Source: Bacteroidota bacterium
GTDB taxonomy: Bacteria > Bacteroidota > Bacteroidia > Flavobacteriales > Schleiferiaceae
NCBI GenBank assembly: GCA_024742495.1
Contig: JANSYJ010000007.1
Coordinates: forward strand, 96,035 to 160,034
Length of the DNA stretch: 64,000 bases
Direction: 5' to 3'
Position numbers and translations under genes: made by a program. The notes beneath the pieces are model-generated. The model was not told the origin of the DNA and made no database searches. It saw only the letters and a list, made by a program, of their open reading frames with translations. Positions 1 through 10,800 of this stretch are shown one piece after another (the first letter of the stretch is position 1; every line of letters begins with the position of its first letter).

Positions 1-150
1 AGGCTTAAAAAACGCATTCAATACTTTTAATCAAAGGTAAGAGCTACTAGCAATTCAACAAAGCTTTATGAGTCAACGGCATGTTTTAACAAGTGTGCTG
101 CTCCTCGGCCTTGCTTTATTAAATTTGCAGTACTCAAAAAAAGAAGCGCC

Positions 151-3100
151 ATGCAACAAGTTGCACCCTATCAACCCAAGAATAAAGTTCGAATCGTAAC
201 CGCAGCATCGCTGTTTGACGGTCATGATGCGGCCATAAATATTATGCGTCGCATTATACAGTCCACGGGCTGTGAAGTTATTCATTTGGGCCACGACCGT
301 TCGGTAGAAGAAGTGGTAAATACAGCCATTCAAGAAGATGCTCAAGCTATAGCCATGACATCCTATCAAGGTGGGCATATTGAATACTTTAAGTATATGC
401 ATGACCTCCTTAAGGAGAAAGGTGCACCCCACATTAAAATCTTCGGTGGCGGCGGCGGGGTAATCTTACCTGATGAAATTGCCGAATTGCACGCTTACGG
501 GATCGATAGGATTTACTCTCCAGATGATGGTCGTGAAATGGGCTTGCAAGGTATGATCAATGATATGGTCGCCCAGAGCGATTATCCTACTGGACAGCAA
601 CTTAATGGCGAACTCAATCATATTAAGGAGAAATCTAAACCAGCATTAGCACGATTAATTTCTGCCGCAGAAAACTTCATGGAGGATCATCAGGATACCT
701 TGAAAGAAGTGGATAATCTTGCCAAAACTTCCCAAACTCCAGTGCTAGGAATTACTGGTACCGGTGGGGCGGGGAAGAGTTCTTTGGTAGATGAGTTGGT
801 GCGTCGGTTTTTAATTGACCATCCCACCAAAACCATGGCCATTGTTTCGGTTGATCCCTCTAAACGAAAAACAGGAGGGGCCTTATTGGGAGACCGTATT
901 CGCATGAATGCCATTCGCAATGACCGGGTTTATATGCGTTCCTTAGCAACCCGCCAGAGTAATCTAGCCCTCAGCAAGCATGTTCAAGAAGCGGTAAACA
1001 TATTAAAGGCGGCGGATTATGATCTTATTATTTTAGAAACATCAGGCATTGGCCAAAGTGATACCGAAATACTGGAGCATAGTGATGTATCACTTTATGT
1101 AATGACTCCAGAATATGGCGCGGCAACGCAGCTGGAGAAAATCGACATGCTCGACTTTGCTGATTTAATTGCTTTAAACAAATTCGATAAACGTGGAGCC
1201 TTAGATGCATTACGGGACGTAAAGAAGCAATACCAGCGCAATCATCATCTTTGGGATGAGAATATCGACGATATGCCGGTTTTCGGTAGTATCGCCAGTC
1301 AGTTTAACGACCCGGGTACCAATGAGCTTTATCGAGCGATTATGGACACCATTGTGAAGCGTACCGGTGCCGATCATCTTCAAAGTGAATTTAAAAGCAC
1401 CGGTGAGATGAGTGAAAAAATTTACATCATCCCACCCAATCGCACCCGCTACTTATCTGAAATTTCAGAAAACAATCGCTCCTATGATCAAAAGGTAAAT
1501 CAGCAATCGGATGTTGCGCAAATGCTTTATGGTTTGTATCAGGCGGTATTAAGCTTCGGTGGACCTGATTTATTGAGGGAAGAGAATCCTAAAGGAGAAG
1601 GCACCGTACAAGAATTGATTGATAAATTTCAGGAAGTTAAAAAGGACCTCAATCCGCATAATTGGGATATCATTTTAGGATGGGAGACAAAAGTTAAGCG
1701 CTACAAGGATGAGGTGTATTCTTTTACCGTTCGCAATAAAGAAATTCGCATTCAAACCCATACCGAGTCGCTTTCTCATAATATGATCCCCAAGGTTTCA
1801 TTACCGAGATATCAAGCTTGGGGGGATCTTCTAAAATGGAATTTACAAGAGAATGTTCCTGGTGAATATCCTTATACCGCTGGTATCTATCCTTTCAAAC
1901 GAACAGGAGAAGATCCAACCCGAATGTTTGCCGGTGAAGGTGGACCCGAAAGAACCAATAAGCGTTTTCATTATGTAAGTCAGGATATGCCAGCTGCTCG
2001 TTTGAGCACGGCCTTTGATTCGGTTACACTATATGGAAATGACCCCGATTATCGCCCGGATATTTACGGGAAAATTGGTAATTCAGGGGTTAGTATTTGT
2101 AATCTTTCGGATGCTAAAAAACTGTATTCCGGCTTTAATTTGAGCGAGCCTACTACTTCTGTGAGTATGACCATTAACGGTCCCGCTCCCATGCTGTTGG
2201 CTTTCTTTATGAATGCTGCGGTAGATCAACAATGTGAGATTTATATCCGCGAGCACGGTTTAGAGAAAGAGGTTGAGGCGAAATTTAAAGAGCTTTATGA
2301 TGATCGCGGATTAGAGCGACCATTTTACTTAGGTCTGCCCGATGGCAGTGATCAAGATCGAATTGAAACCAATCCCTTGACCGGTGTTTCCGTAAGGGGC
2401 CATCTGCCCAAAGGGAATAATGGATTGGGCTTGATGCTACTTGGTCTTACCGGTGATCAGGTATTGGAAGACTCTGTTTATCAAGAGATTCGCGCTAAAA
2501 CCCTTTCGGTGGTTCGCGGAACCGTACAGGCCGATATTTTGAAAGAAGATCAAGCCCAAAACACCTGTATTTTCTCAACCGAATTTGCCCTTAGGCTGAT
2601 GGGGGACGTACAGGAAAGCTTTATTAATAATAAAGTACGAAACTTTTATTCCGTCTCAATTTCGGGATATCACATCGCCGAGGCCGGCGCCAATCCAATA
2701 ACCCAATTGGCTTTTACCCTTGCCAATGGCTTTACTTATGTAGAGTATTACCTCAGTAGGGGTATGGATATTAATGACTTTGGGCCAAACTTGAGCTTCT
2801 TCTTTAGTAATGGTATTGATCCCGAGTATGCCGTAATAGGGCGAGCGGCCAGAAGAATTTGGGCGAAAGCTTTGAAGGATCGTTATGGGGCAAATCCTCG
2901 TGCACAAATGCTCAAGTATCACATCCAAACCTCTGGACGTTCCTTGCATGCACAGGAAATTCAATTTAACGATATCCGCACAACCTTGCAGGCTTTATAC
3001 GCCATTTACGACAATTGCAATTCTCTGCATACCAATGCCTATGATGAGGCTATTACCACTCCAACGGAGGAGAGTGTGAGAAGGGCCATGGCTGTTCAAT

Positions 3101-3615
3101 TAATCATTAATAAGGAGCTTGGTTTAGCGAAGAACGAAAACCCGACACAAGGCAGTTTTATTACCGAAGAGCTTACCGACCTTGTAGAAGAAGCCGTTCT
3201 CTTGGAGTTTGATCGCATCACCGAAAGGGGAGGGGTATTAGGCGCCATGGAAACCATGTACCAGCGAGGTAAAATACAAGAGGAAAGCCTCTATTATGAA
3301 ACCCTTAAACACAATGGTGAAATGCCAATTATTGGCGTGAACACATTTTTAAGCTCTGAAGGCTCACCAACTACCACACCCGGTGAAGTAATTAGGGCAA
3401 CCAAGGAGGAGAAGGAGCAGCAAATAAACAATTTGAAGGACCTTCATGCTCGAAATGCGGATAGCGCAGAGCTATGGCTAGCTAAGCTTCAGGAAACTGC
3501 GATTAACAATGAGAATATGTTTGAAGTGTTAATGGAAGCTACCAAGTACTGTAGCTTGGGTCAGATTACCAGTGCCTTGTTTGAAGTAGGAGGGCAGTAT
3601 CGACGAAATATGTAA
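151..3615 (+). CDS. icmF: Fused isobutyryl-CoA mutase IcmF (B12 mutase with built-in G-protein chaperone)
   Basis: Adenosylcobalamin-dependent carbon-skeleton mutase interconverting isobutyryl-CoA and n-butyryl-CoA in the cytoplasm, with its own MeaB-like GTPase for cofactor loading. Order seen: B12-binding domain, residues about 13-140, with the DxH cobalt-ligand motif (D23-G-H25) and a GGGGG turn near 99-103; G domain with P-loop GTGGAGKSS (203-211) and NKFD near 340; mutase barrel from about 570 to the end. The 1154-residue length and B12-G-mutase order fit IcmF, whereas methylmalonyl-CoA mutase has mutase then B12. The pocket segment [17 protein letters not shown] is IcmF-like. Related fused enzymes use pivalyl- or isovaleryl-CoA, so the exact substrate is inferred. 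Single gene with its own terminator. Confidence 0.93.
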   Translation: MQQVAPYQPKNKVRIVTAASLFDGHDAAINIMRRIIQSTGCEVIHLGHDRSVEEVVNTAIQEDAQAIAMTSYQGGHIEYFKYMHDLLKEKGAPHIKIFGGGGGVILPDEIAELHAYGIDRIYSPDDGREMGLQGMINDMVAQSDYPTGQQLNGELNHIKEKSKPALARLISAAENFMEDHQDTLKEVDNLAKTSQTPVLGITGTGGAGKSSLVDELVRRFLIDHPTKTMAIVSVDPSKRKTGGALLGDRIRMNAIRNDRVYMRSLATRQSNLALSKHVQEAVNILKAADYDLIILETSGIGQSDTEILEHSDVSLYVMTPEYGAATQLEKIDMLDFADLIALNKFDKRGALDALRDVKKQYQRNHHLWDENIDDMPVFGSIASQFNDPGTNELYRAIMDTIVKRTGADHLQSEFKSTGEMSEKIYIIPPNRTRYLSEISENNRSYDQKVNQQSDVAQMLYGLYQAVLSFGGPDLLREENPKGEGTVQELIDKFQEVKKDLNPHNWDIILGWETKVKRYKDEVYSFTVRNKEIRIQTHTESLSHNMIPKVSLPRYQAWGDLLKWNLQENVPGEYPYTAGIYPFKRTGEDPTRMFAGEGGPERTNKRFHYVSQDMPAARLSTAFDSVTLYGNDPDYRPDIYGKIGNSGVSICNLSDAKKLYSGFNLSEPTTSVSMTINGPAPMLLAFFMNAAVDQQCEIYIREHGLEKEVEAKFKELYDDRGLERPFYLGLPDGSDQDRIETNPLTGVSVRGHLPKGNNGLGLMLLGLTGDQVLEDSVYQEIRAKTLSVVRGTVQADILKEDQAQNTCIFSTEFALRLMGDVQESFINNKVRNFYSVSISGYHIAEAGANPITQLAFTLANGFTYVEYYLSRGMDINDFGPNLSFFFSNGIDPEYAVIGRAARRIWAKALKDRYGANPRAQMLKYHIQTSGRSLHAQEIQFNDIRTTLQALYAIYDNCNSLHTNAYDEAITTPTEESVRRAMAVQLIINKELGLAKNENPTQGSFITEELTDLVEEAVLLEFDRITERGGVLGAMETMYQRGKIQEESLYYETLKHNGEMPIIGVNTFLSSEGSPTTTPGEVIRATKEEKEQQINNLKDLHARNADSAELWLAKLQETAINNENMFEVLMEATKYCSLGQITSALFEVGGQYRRNM

Positions 3616-3620
3616 AAATA

Positions 3621-3653
3621 AAAAACCGCTTCCAAAAGAGGCGGTTTTTTTTG
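3621..3653. terminator. Bidirectional rho-independent terminator
   Basis: Inverted repeat with arms AAAAACCGC and GCGGTTTTTT around a short loop, A-rich on the left and T-rich on the right. It sits between the icmF stop and the convergent end of the membrane-protein operon, so it can serve both strands. Confidence 0.85.
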
Positions 3654-3677
3654 CGCTATTAATTAGGTCCTGATGAT

Positions 3678-4112
3678 TTAAGAGCTTAATTGGCCAATCA
3701 GGTTTTGCGAGAAAAGATAGCCGTATAAGAGGGCGAAGAAGCCGAATAGGCCATTCATGAAATAACCACCATACTGAAACAGTTTCTTTTTCGGTATCTC
3801 ATACATGGGGTAATAGGCGAATTGCGTTATTACTTTACCTATCCAATAGGCTCCAATTAAACCGCTTAATGCCAGCGCTAAATTGGAATGCGATTGCAGG
3901 TCTTGCGGCCATAAAATGGCAATCAATCCAAAACTGAAGTTTAGCCCTACAATGTAACGACCATAGGTTTTTGCAATTTCCTGATTTAGGGGTTTTAATT
4001 GCCGCACATCCTCATACCAATTGAACACCTTATGACGGATATAGGGGTAAACAAGGGCGGTGAAAATTTGGCCTAAACCACCGGCGATGATTAGTTCTTT
4101 TGGGATGGTCAT
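3678..4112 (-). CDS. Small multi-pass membrane protein, last gene of the GbsR-linked cassette
   Basis: I do not recognise a characterised family. The 144-residue protein has about four hydrophobic segments (roughly residues 7-23, 50-68, 80-100 and 115-135) joined by short basic loops, one containing RHKVFNWYEDV. It lacks the NR-x3-TG(Y/F)YL-x-N-x-G(Y/F) motif of the two genes before it, so it is not an obvious copy of them. Its start overlaps the end of the preceding gene by four bases, which implies translational coupling and one transcript. Function unknown; the context suggests a small inner-membrane complex made with its two neighbours. Confidence 0.75.
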   Translation of the reverse strand: MTIPKELIIAGGLGQIFTALVYPYIRHKVFNWYEDVRQLKPLNQEIAKTYGRYIVGLNFSFGLIAILWPQDLQSHSNLALALSGLIGAYWIGKVITQFAYYPMYEIPKKKLFQYGGYFMNGLFGFFALLYGYLFSQNLIGQLSS

Positions 4113-4531
4113 TGCTGTGCTTGATGCTTTAATTGTTGTCTCTCTCTAATCTCACGACTTAAGCGAGCAGCTTTCTTTCCGCGGAAAAAGAGGAATAGAT
4201 TAAAGAATAAGGCTAGGCCAAGGTAAATGCTAAAACCACCGACTTTCTGGCTTAGGGCTTCCACCAAATCTCGACTAGAGTCGATGTAATTCATTTCAAG
4301 AATCCACAGTGCAAAGCCAATATTGAGAAGGTAAAAGCCAGTTTCGAATAAGCGGTTGGTACTCAAGGCCAGCTCTTCTCGACCATGAAAGATATCCCGC
4401 ATATAAACAATACCATTTTTAAACAGCTTCCTTGCTACATAGAAGGTAAGGAATAGGGTGATTGGAATATAGATTCCATAAGCCCAAAGGATGTAATAAT
4501 CGGGGTTTTCGATAGGGACAAGCGTATTCAT
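4109..4531 (-). CDS. Small membrane protein, paralogue of the gene upstream of it
   Basis: A 140-residue protein with about four hydrophobic segments and a basic C-terminal tail (residues about 120-140, rich in R, K and Q). A central motif, NRLFETGFYLLNIGFAL followed by IDSS and a second hydrophobic stretch, closely matches the neighbouring 116-residue protein (NRLLLTGYYLINAGYAV, then IDSS), so the two look like an ancient tandem duplication. Two bases separate it from the gene before and four bases overlap the gene after. Function unknown; a hetero-oligomer with its paralogue is a reasonable inference. Confidence 0.78.
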   Translation of the reverse strand: MNTLVPIENPDYYILWAYGIYIPITLFLTFYVARKLFKNGIVYMRDIFHGREELALSTNRLFETGFYLLNIGFALWILEMNYIDSSRDLVEALSQKVGGFSIYLGLALFFNLFLFFRGKKAARLSREIRERQQLKHQAQQ

Positions 4532-4533
4532 AA

Positions 4534-4884
4534 TTAGTTGTTTTTACTAGTTAAAATTGATTTTGATAGTTGAAATAGAATGATGATGTTTCCAAAATGA
4601 ATGCTTCCCAGCAGTAAACAGAGGAAGCCGATATTATGAGCAACCAGACTTATTAATTCGGCCGAGCTATCTATTGACCGGTGCTGAACTAGATTGTAAA
4701 CAGCGTAACCGGCATTGATCAAATAGTATCCCGTAAGGAGTAATCTATTGATATAGAGATCTAAACCCTCGCTTGGGAATAAGGCTTTTAGGTAGGATGC
4801 CCCTTGATTATAAAGGCGAGCCCCGACAATGAAAATAATCCAAAGGGCTAGAATTAAATAGGAGATGATATAGGTCCATTGCAT
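4534..4884 (-). CDS. Small membrane protein, first gene of the GbsR-linked cassette
   Basis: A 116-residue protein with a hydrophobic N-terminal helix, then two or three further membrane segments. It carries the NRLLLTGYYLINAGYAV...SIDSS core shared with the next gene. A palindromic site identical to the one upstream of the GbsR-like regulator lies 26 bases before its start codon (4910-4927), so this gene begins an operon that the regulator should control separately from itself. No enzymatic motif is visible, and I know no function for the family. Confidence 0.78.
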   Translation of the reverse strand: MQWTYIISYLILALWIIFIVGARLYNQGASYLKALFPSEGLDLYINRLLLTGYYLINAGYAVYNLVQHRSIDSSAELISLVAHNIGFLCLLLGSIHFGNIIILFQLSKSILTSKNN

Positions 4885-4906
4885 TTCGTACTTGTATTAT
4901 ATTTTA

Positions 4907-4927
4907 AACTTTCAGTAAATATTGAAA
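4907..4927. promoter_or_regulatory. Putative GbsR-type operator, copy 1 (before membrane operon)
   Basis: The 21 bases here are identical to 5465-5485. The core at 4910-4927 is an 18-base inverted repeat, TTTCAGTAAATATTGAAA, with arms TTTCA and TGAAA and inner TA/TA symmetry. It lies 23-43 bases upstream of the first membrane gene, where a bound repressor would cover the promoter. A further TTGAAA half-site follows at about 4933-4938. Confidence 0.7.
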
Positions 4928-4945
4928 CATATATTGAAAAAAATA

Positions 4946-5446
4946 TCAGCTAAACAGCTTCATTAGTCTTTTAAAGAACCAATTGCGATCGCTGCGTTCG
5001 AATTTCTCCATAACTGCAGTTAGGGTAGTAGTAAATTCCTGCATTTCGTTTAGTAGTTTGGTGAAATGTGGATCACTCTGATCCTCTTTTGCTTTTAAAT
5101 CATCAATCACTTGCAGTACAGGCGTAAGCTCTCTCTTTTTCCTTTCTGCTGCAATTTGTCTTGCAATTTCCCAAATATCTTTGCCCGCCTCAAAGAACTC
5201 TTTGCGCTCGCCAGGTACAAAACGTTTCTTCACTAAGCCCCAGTCGATGAGGGCACGAATATTCATATTGGCATTACCGCGTGAAATTTGCAGGGCCTCC
5301 ATAATCTCTTCCGTGCTCATAGCCTTAGAACTGCTCATCAGCAAGGCATGAATTGAGGACATGGTGCGGTTAATGCCCCAACTGCTCCCTAAACTTCCCC
5401 AAACTTGGATGAATTCTTTTTTGGCTTCCGAACTTTGCATAGTCAA
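4946..5446 (-). CDS. GbsR/MarR-family winged-helix transcriptional regulator
   Basis: A 166-residue DNA-binding protein. The winged helix-turn-helix spans about residues 28-90, with STEEIMEALQISRGNAN as the helix-turn-helix and a wing near VKKRFVPGERKEFF; the rest is helical and probably dimerises. The N-terminal block FIQVWGSLGSSWGINRTM is typical of the GbsR-like branch of the MarR superfamily. It is read in the same direction as the three membrane genes, 61 bases upstream of them. The palindrome 22 bases before its start and the identical copy before the membrane operon argue for autoregulation plus control of that operon. The effector is unknown. Confidence 0.85.
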   Translation of the reverse strand: MTMQSSEAKKEFIQVWGSLGSSWGINRTMSSIHALLMSSSKAMSTEEIMEALQISRGNANMNIRALIDWGLVKKRFVPGERKEFFEAGKDIWEIARQIAAERKKRELTPVLQVIDDLKAKEDQSDPHFTKLLNEMQEFTTTLTAVMEKFERSDRNWFFKRLMKLFS

Positions 5447-5464
5447 ATGTAAATATAAAATCAG

Positions 5465-5485
5465 AACTTTCAGTAAATATTGAAA
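5465..5485. promoter_or_regulatory. Putative GbsR-type operator, copy 2 (before the regulator)
   Basis: Exact 21-base match to 4907-4927, with the inverted-repeat core at 5468-5485. It lies 22 bases upstream of the regulator start and inside the divergent spacer shared with the helicase gene. Identity over 21 bases between two non-coding spacers, with no similarity beyond it, points to a binding site rather than a general duplication. Confidence 0.7.
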
Positions 5486-5554
5486 GATATTTTAAAAATA
5501 CTTTTATCGCTTATCAAAGTTTTGGCTTCGTGATTTATTGAGCATTTTAGCAAA

Positions 5555-7738
5555 ATGGCTGTCGAATCTTCCACTACTGCAATTGAATTTTTAAACTATA
5601 CTGCTCAGCACGTTTACTTAACGGGTAAGGCGGGAACTGGTAAAACAACCTTTTTGAGGGGCTTGGCGGAGCATTGTTCTAAGCCATTTATTGTTGTAGC
5701 TCCCACAGGGGTAGCGGCTCTAAATGCAGGAGGAGTCACCATACATTCCCAATTTTTATTTCCCTTAGGTGCCTACCTCGCGGAAGGAAGTGCGAGCCAA
5801 TTTCCACACTTACAGCTTTTTGATAGCGGCTCTCTTAATAAAAGGCATCCTATTAATGCGGCACGCCGCAAGGTTTTGCAGGGAATTGAGCTTTTGGTTA
5901 TTGATGAAATTAGCATGGTGAGAGCTGACATGCTAGATGCCATAGACAAGCGCCTGAGACAAGCTCGTAGAAAACAGCTTCCCTTTGGTGGGGTTCAACT
6001 TTTAATGATAGGCGATTTATATCAACTGCCGCCAATAATGCCAGAGGCCGAATGGCAGGTTTTAAAGAATCATTATCCTAGTCCTCATTTTTTTCATTCA
6101 AAATCGCTAAGTAAAGCGGGCTTTATTCAAATTGAACTGCATAAGGTATATAGACAGCAGGACGATAATTTTGTAGCTATCCTTAATCGGATCAGGCATA
6201 ACCAGGTTCTTGATTCGGATTTGGATCTCATCAATAAGCGAACTCAAGCCCGCATACCTCAAGATGCGATTCACTTAGTAACCCATCGGCAGCAAGCCCA
6301 AAACATTAATACTAAAAGATTAGAAGAACTGGATGCTAAAGAGTTTAGCTATTCAGCTTTAATTCGTGGTGACTTTCCAGAGCGAAATTTCCCTGCTGAA
6401 GAACAGTTAAAGTTAAAGCTTGGCGCTCAAGTAATGTTTATTAAGAATGATACCGAGGAAGGGGCCTATTACAATGGGAAGTTGGCGGAAATTATTGAAT
6501 TGGAAAAGGATGGCATTTGGGTGAAGATGGAGGATCAAGATCGCTTCAAAGTGCCTAAAGACACCTGGAAGAATTCGAGGTATAAGTTAAATGATGATAA
6601 ACAGTCTCTCGACGAAGAAGTTCTAGGAGAGTTTTCACAGTATCCGCTTCGTTTGGCATGGGCCATCACCATTCATAAAAGTCAAGGCTTGAGCTTTGAA
6701 CAGGCCATTATTGATTTGGGCCGAGCATTTGCCCCAGGTCAAGCCTATGTTGCCCTTACACGTTTACGCAGCTTGGAAGGACTCTATCTAAAGGAGCCCT
6801 TGAGGCGCGATGCCATGATAGTTGATATAGAAGCGCAACGCTTTAGCCTAGAAAGATCTCAAGAGAATCTTGAAGACAATTTGAAAGCCAGCAAAGAGCA
6901 ATTTAAGCGTGATTACTTGTTAAATGTATTTCAGTGGCGATCTTGGCCTTATAGTTACACGGATTTTTGGCAGAGCTCTTATGAAAAGCTCAAATTAGAG
7001 AAGTACGACTTTAAAAGTCGCTTTAAGGCTATTGAATCAGGTATCATTGAAAATGAGAAACACGCTCAAAAGTTTCAGGCCCAACTTTATCACTTAATGC
7101 AGGAAGCTAAGGGTCCTGAAATTCAGGAACGCTTGGATAAGGCAAGAGCTTACTTTCTGCCGCGCATAGAAGCGCTTCTAGTAGACTTTCAGGCCTTGAA
7201 ACTGGAGTATGCACAACTCAGTCGAACCAAGCTCTTAGTAGAAGCCTTTGAGCTTCCCATTCAAGAGGGTTTTAAGATATTCTTGAATTTAAACATTCTA
7301 GAAGAAGCTTATTCATTTTTTAATGGAGAAGGCCCTTCGCCCATGGATATAGCTCAAAGGCGAAAGCCTCAACTTTGGGAGGAGATCATTTTAAAAGTTC
7401 CCAAGCCCAAGCTGAAAGCCAAGGCTAAGAGGGCTAAAAAGGGTGAAACCTATATTATCACCTATAATTTAATAAAGGAGGCTAAGAGACCGGCAGAAAT
7501 TGCCAAGGAAAGAAGCTTAAGTATTGCGACAATTTATCGTCATTGCCAGAAAGGTTTAAAGGAAGGAATCCTGAGTTTAAACGAGGTGTTGGATGCCAAG
7601 CAAATACAGGAGATGCAGACCTTATTGCAAAGTGGCAAGGCAGAAAACTCCTATCAATGGAGCCTAAAACATCCTCAATATCATCAGGATGAATGGCGTT
7701 TGGTCCTCCTAAATCAAGAGCTGGAATCAGAAGATTAA
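5555..7738 (+). CDS. PIF1-like superfamily 1 DNA helicase with C-terminal helix-turn-helix
   Basis: ATP-driven 5'-3' helicase of the Pif1/RecD2-like branch, expected to act on replication or repair intermediates. Visible motifs: Walker A GKAGTGKTT (24-32), motif Ia APTGVAALNAGG, Walker B DEIS (117-120), motif III GDLYQLPP (153-160), and the C-terminal UvrD-C2 block TIHKSQGLSFEQA...YVALTR, with the VALTR arginine finger. From about residue 630 to 680 there is a helix-turn-helix resembling the HTH_40 domain often attached to these helicases, after a basic linker rich in K and A. The 727-residue length is usual for the Bacteroidota version. It stands alone, diverging from the regulator on its left. 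Confidence 0.9.
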   Translation: MAVESSTTAIEFLNYTAQHVYLTGKAGTGKTTFLRGLAEHCSKPFIVVAPTGVAALNAGGVTIHSQFLFPLGAYLAEGSASQFPHLQLFDSGSLNKRHPINAARRKVLQGIELLVIDEISMVRADMLDAIDKRLRQARRKQLPFGGVQLLMIGDLYQLPPIMPEAEWQVLKNHYPSPHFFHSKSLSKAGFIQIELHKVYRQQDDNFVAILNRIRHNQVLDSDLDLINKRTQARIPQDAIHLVTHRQQAQNINTKRLEELDAKEFSYSALIRGDFPERNFPAEEQLKLKLGAQVMFIKNDTEEGAYYNGKLAEIIELEKDGIWVKMEDQDRFKVPKDTWKNSRYKLNDDKQSLDEEVLGEFSQYPLRLAWAITIHKSQGLSFEQAIIDLGRAFAPGQAYVALTRLRSLEGLYLKEPLRRDAMIVDIEAQRFSLERSQENLEDNLKASKEQFKRDYLLNVFQWRSWPYSYTDFWQSSYEKLKLEKYDFKSRFKAIESGIIENEKHAQKFQAQLYHLMQEAKGPEIQERLDKARAYFLPRIEALLVDFQALKLEYAQLSRTKLLVEAFELPIQEGFKIFLNLNILEEAYSFFNGEGPSPMDIAQRRKPQLWEEIILKVPKPKLKAKAKRAKKGETYIITYNLIKEAKRPAEIAKERSLSIATIYRHCQKGLKEGILSLNEVLDAKQIQEMQTLLQSGKAENSYQWSLKHPQYHQDEWRLVLLNQELESED

Positions 7739-7814
7739 TTATTGCTAAAAGCTGAATGGGCATTTCTTGAATTAATGCAATGCATCGGCCTCAGTTTTTA
7801 TTTAAGCGCATAAA

Positions 7815-7843
7815 AAAACCCCGACCAAATTGGCCGGGGTTTC
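7815..7843. terminator. Bidirectional rho-independent terminator
   Basis: Stem arms AAACCCCG (7816-7823) and CGGGGTTT (7835-7842) with an inner CC/GG pair, flanked by an A-run on the left and T on the right. It lies between the convergent helicase and the large secreted protein gene. Confidence 0.85.
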
Positions 7844-7863
7844 TAAGAATCTAATCTAGATTA

Positions 7864-10800
7864 TTATTTCACACTCAGTCTGCGACGAGCGGTAAGTTCT
7901 CCAGAGCTAATTTCAATCATATACATTCCAGATGCAAGGTCACTTACATCCATATTGTAATTGAATTCGCCACCTGCAGCACGTTCAGTAGTATAACGTA
8001 CCTCACGACCTTGAGCATCGAGTAAGCGGATAACCGCGTCGGCGCTGCTTAGGGCACTAAAGTTAAGGTTTACACTGTAGCTAGCTGGGTTTGGATAAAC
8101 ATTCAAGCTGTTCGCAAGAGGGTTCTCATCGATTCCAATGTTCACATTGATATTGAAGGTCATTGTATCACTACCACAAGCATTGCTTACGATAAGAGTT
8201 ACAGTATAACCACCATTACCTAAGTAAATCATAGTGTCAATTGGGTTCGTTGAGGTAACACCGTTTCCGAAGTTCCACTCATAGGTATCAGCTCCAGTAG
8301 AAGCAGATCCATCAACATAGATTTCGTAGCCATTACCAACAATTGCACTGTCGATAGTGAAGCTAGCCACTGGAAGCGGTCCGCTTGCAGTAGAAGAATT
8401 CAATACGTTGAAAGCAGAAGTATCGCTACCACAAGTATCAGCAACATAAACGTCATAAGCAGTGCCTACAGTTAAGTTAGTGATCATGTATGGAGCAGTT
8501 ACAATACCAGTCATGGTACCACTTCCTGGGGTAAATCCTGCAGGACCATACTCTAGGATGGATCCACCGGTATTACTGTTCCAATCTACTTCGATTTCAT
8601 CACAGCCTACATTGTTGGTAGCCCAGATAGAATCCGGCATTACACATGGAGCAGGAGCACCAGCACAGTTGGTAGTAAAGCTTACTAAGGTATCACCTTG
8701 AGCAGTTAAACCACTAGCTACATAAGCGCCAGCACTTGCACCGGTAGGATCAAATACATTTAATCCAATTTCGCTTGGCCAACCTCCAGCAGCAGTAAGG
8801 CCTACTGCAGTAGTAAAGTTGTTACACAATTGAATAGAATCGGTAAAGAGGGTACCGGTGGTGAAGTTGGTACCCATGGTTCCAACGGGAATACCGTTTT
8901 GGTAAATGGTGATTTCAGCACCATTCCATCCATCACCGAAGGTGTCTAGTAAGTCAAATACATACCAACACTTATCGCTAGCCAAACAAAGATCGGTTTC
9001 TGCGGTAAGTGGACCAGTCCATACAGAAGTATCGCCAGGACCACAAATCTCACGCACATAAACGTCGTATTGAGTTGCTGGCAATAAACTGGTAATGGTA
9101 ACAGGATGAGTGGTTGTAGTTTGTATAGATCCACTTCCTTGAGTGAAACCAGCTACGCCGTACTCAACTTCCCAAGTAGTACCGGTACCGTTAGCGGTCC
9201 AATCTACAGTGATGTCGTTAAGGTTCTTAGCCGTTTGAACTAAGAAAGTAGGACGAGGACAAGATGCTCCCTGCTTAACGCTGAAATCATCAATGGCCAT
9301 ATCACCAGTAAAAGATGTGCCTCTATAACCTTCGAATACAAAGCTGTAGATGCCAGGAGCAAGACTTGAGATACTCACATTACGCTGTAAGAATGGGTCA
9401 CTCTGTACAGGCTGCTGCTGACCAACAAGGCTATCGATAGCTGTACGCGTTCCAGTAGCGTCTTCAGCATAAAGAATAAGCTTATCCATAGTTGCACCGT
9501 GCATGTGGTACCAATACTCAACTTCAGGACCAACAACACCAGTGATGTCGATTGGAGGAGAAATTAATTCAGAAGGTCCACCTGAAGAAGAGGTTTCTAA
9601 GTACATATATGTTCCACCTGGAGCAGTTGGAGTAGTGGCATCATTAAATGGTCCAGTACCGAAGCTATTTTCATTGGCACCAGTTGCATCTTCAGACTCC
9701 CAACGAACAGTACCTGTTCCTTGAACGTGTGTCCAACAGTTTTCCCATCCAGAAGGAGTTCCTTGGGCAATGCCAATAGAGATACCTTCGAAGTTGGTGA
9801 AATAAGGAGCGGGGTTGCTAGTAGCACAAAGGGTGCTGAAGCAGAATGGTCCTCTCCAGAAACTAGTGTCACCTGGGCTACAGATTTCACGAACCCAAAC
9901 ACAGTATCCGGTTCCAGAAGTTAAACCACTTAATGAAACAGAAGAACCAGTTACGGATAACTGAGCGTTTCCTGGATCACCTAATGGATTGATACCATAC
10001 TCATATTGGAAGTTAGTTCCACCACCTACGCCGGCCCAACTTACACTTGCCGTGGTAGTCGTGATGCTATTCACATCAAGGCTATCTGGACGAACACAGG
10101 TTGGAATTGCTTCGTAGTTGATATCATCTAAGAATATGGTTTGGAATGTACTATTCAGACCATGTGCAAAAGCAAAGTAGTCGTCAGTTCCATTATAACC
10201 ATTAGCAGCATCTAAGTTTACGATGTACTCTAGCATGGCGCCAGATTGCATAATGATGGTATCGAGAGGATTGAAAGTAGAAGAGTCTAATGGATTACCC
10301 ATAGATCCTACGATCAAAGTTCTCACGTTAAAGGTTGAGTTAGTTCTCGCAAAGAAACGCACGCGCTTATCTGAGGCAGTTAAGTCATTTGTTCTTGGAG
10401 AAACTAAAATCAACGAATTATTAGTAACACTACCATTATCCAATTCTACCACATTTGGTGCAGAATTAGGCTGGTTGAAAGTACTACCTTGAATAGTTAC
10501 ACCATTAAAGGCACTAGTAGATAAGGTTGGATCTTCGTACTTGTTAAAACATCCTAGATCTAAGCCAGTGCTAAGACCATCAAAGTTCTCGAAGTAAGGA
10601 GCTGAAATAGTTAAACATTCAGTCTTGAAACAACTAGGTCCAATCCAAATACTGGTATCACCAGGGGCGCAGATTTCGCGAACCCAGAAACATTGGTTTG
10701 TACCGGCAGTTAATCCCGTAAGAGTTGTAGTATCATTGGTTGCCAATACGCGACTATTTGCAGCAGATCCGAAAGGATTTGAACCAACTTCAACTTCAAA

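Noticed and set aside
68..199. Small open frame of 43 codons with a hydrophobic segment, overlapping the icmF start
   Set aside because: Out of frame with icmF, no ribosome-binding or conservation evidence, and TAAATTTG at 120-127, a possible icmF -7 box, lies inside it.
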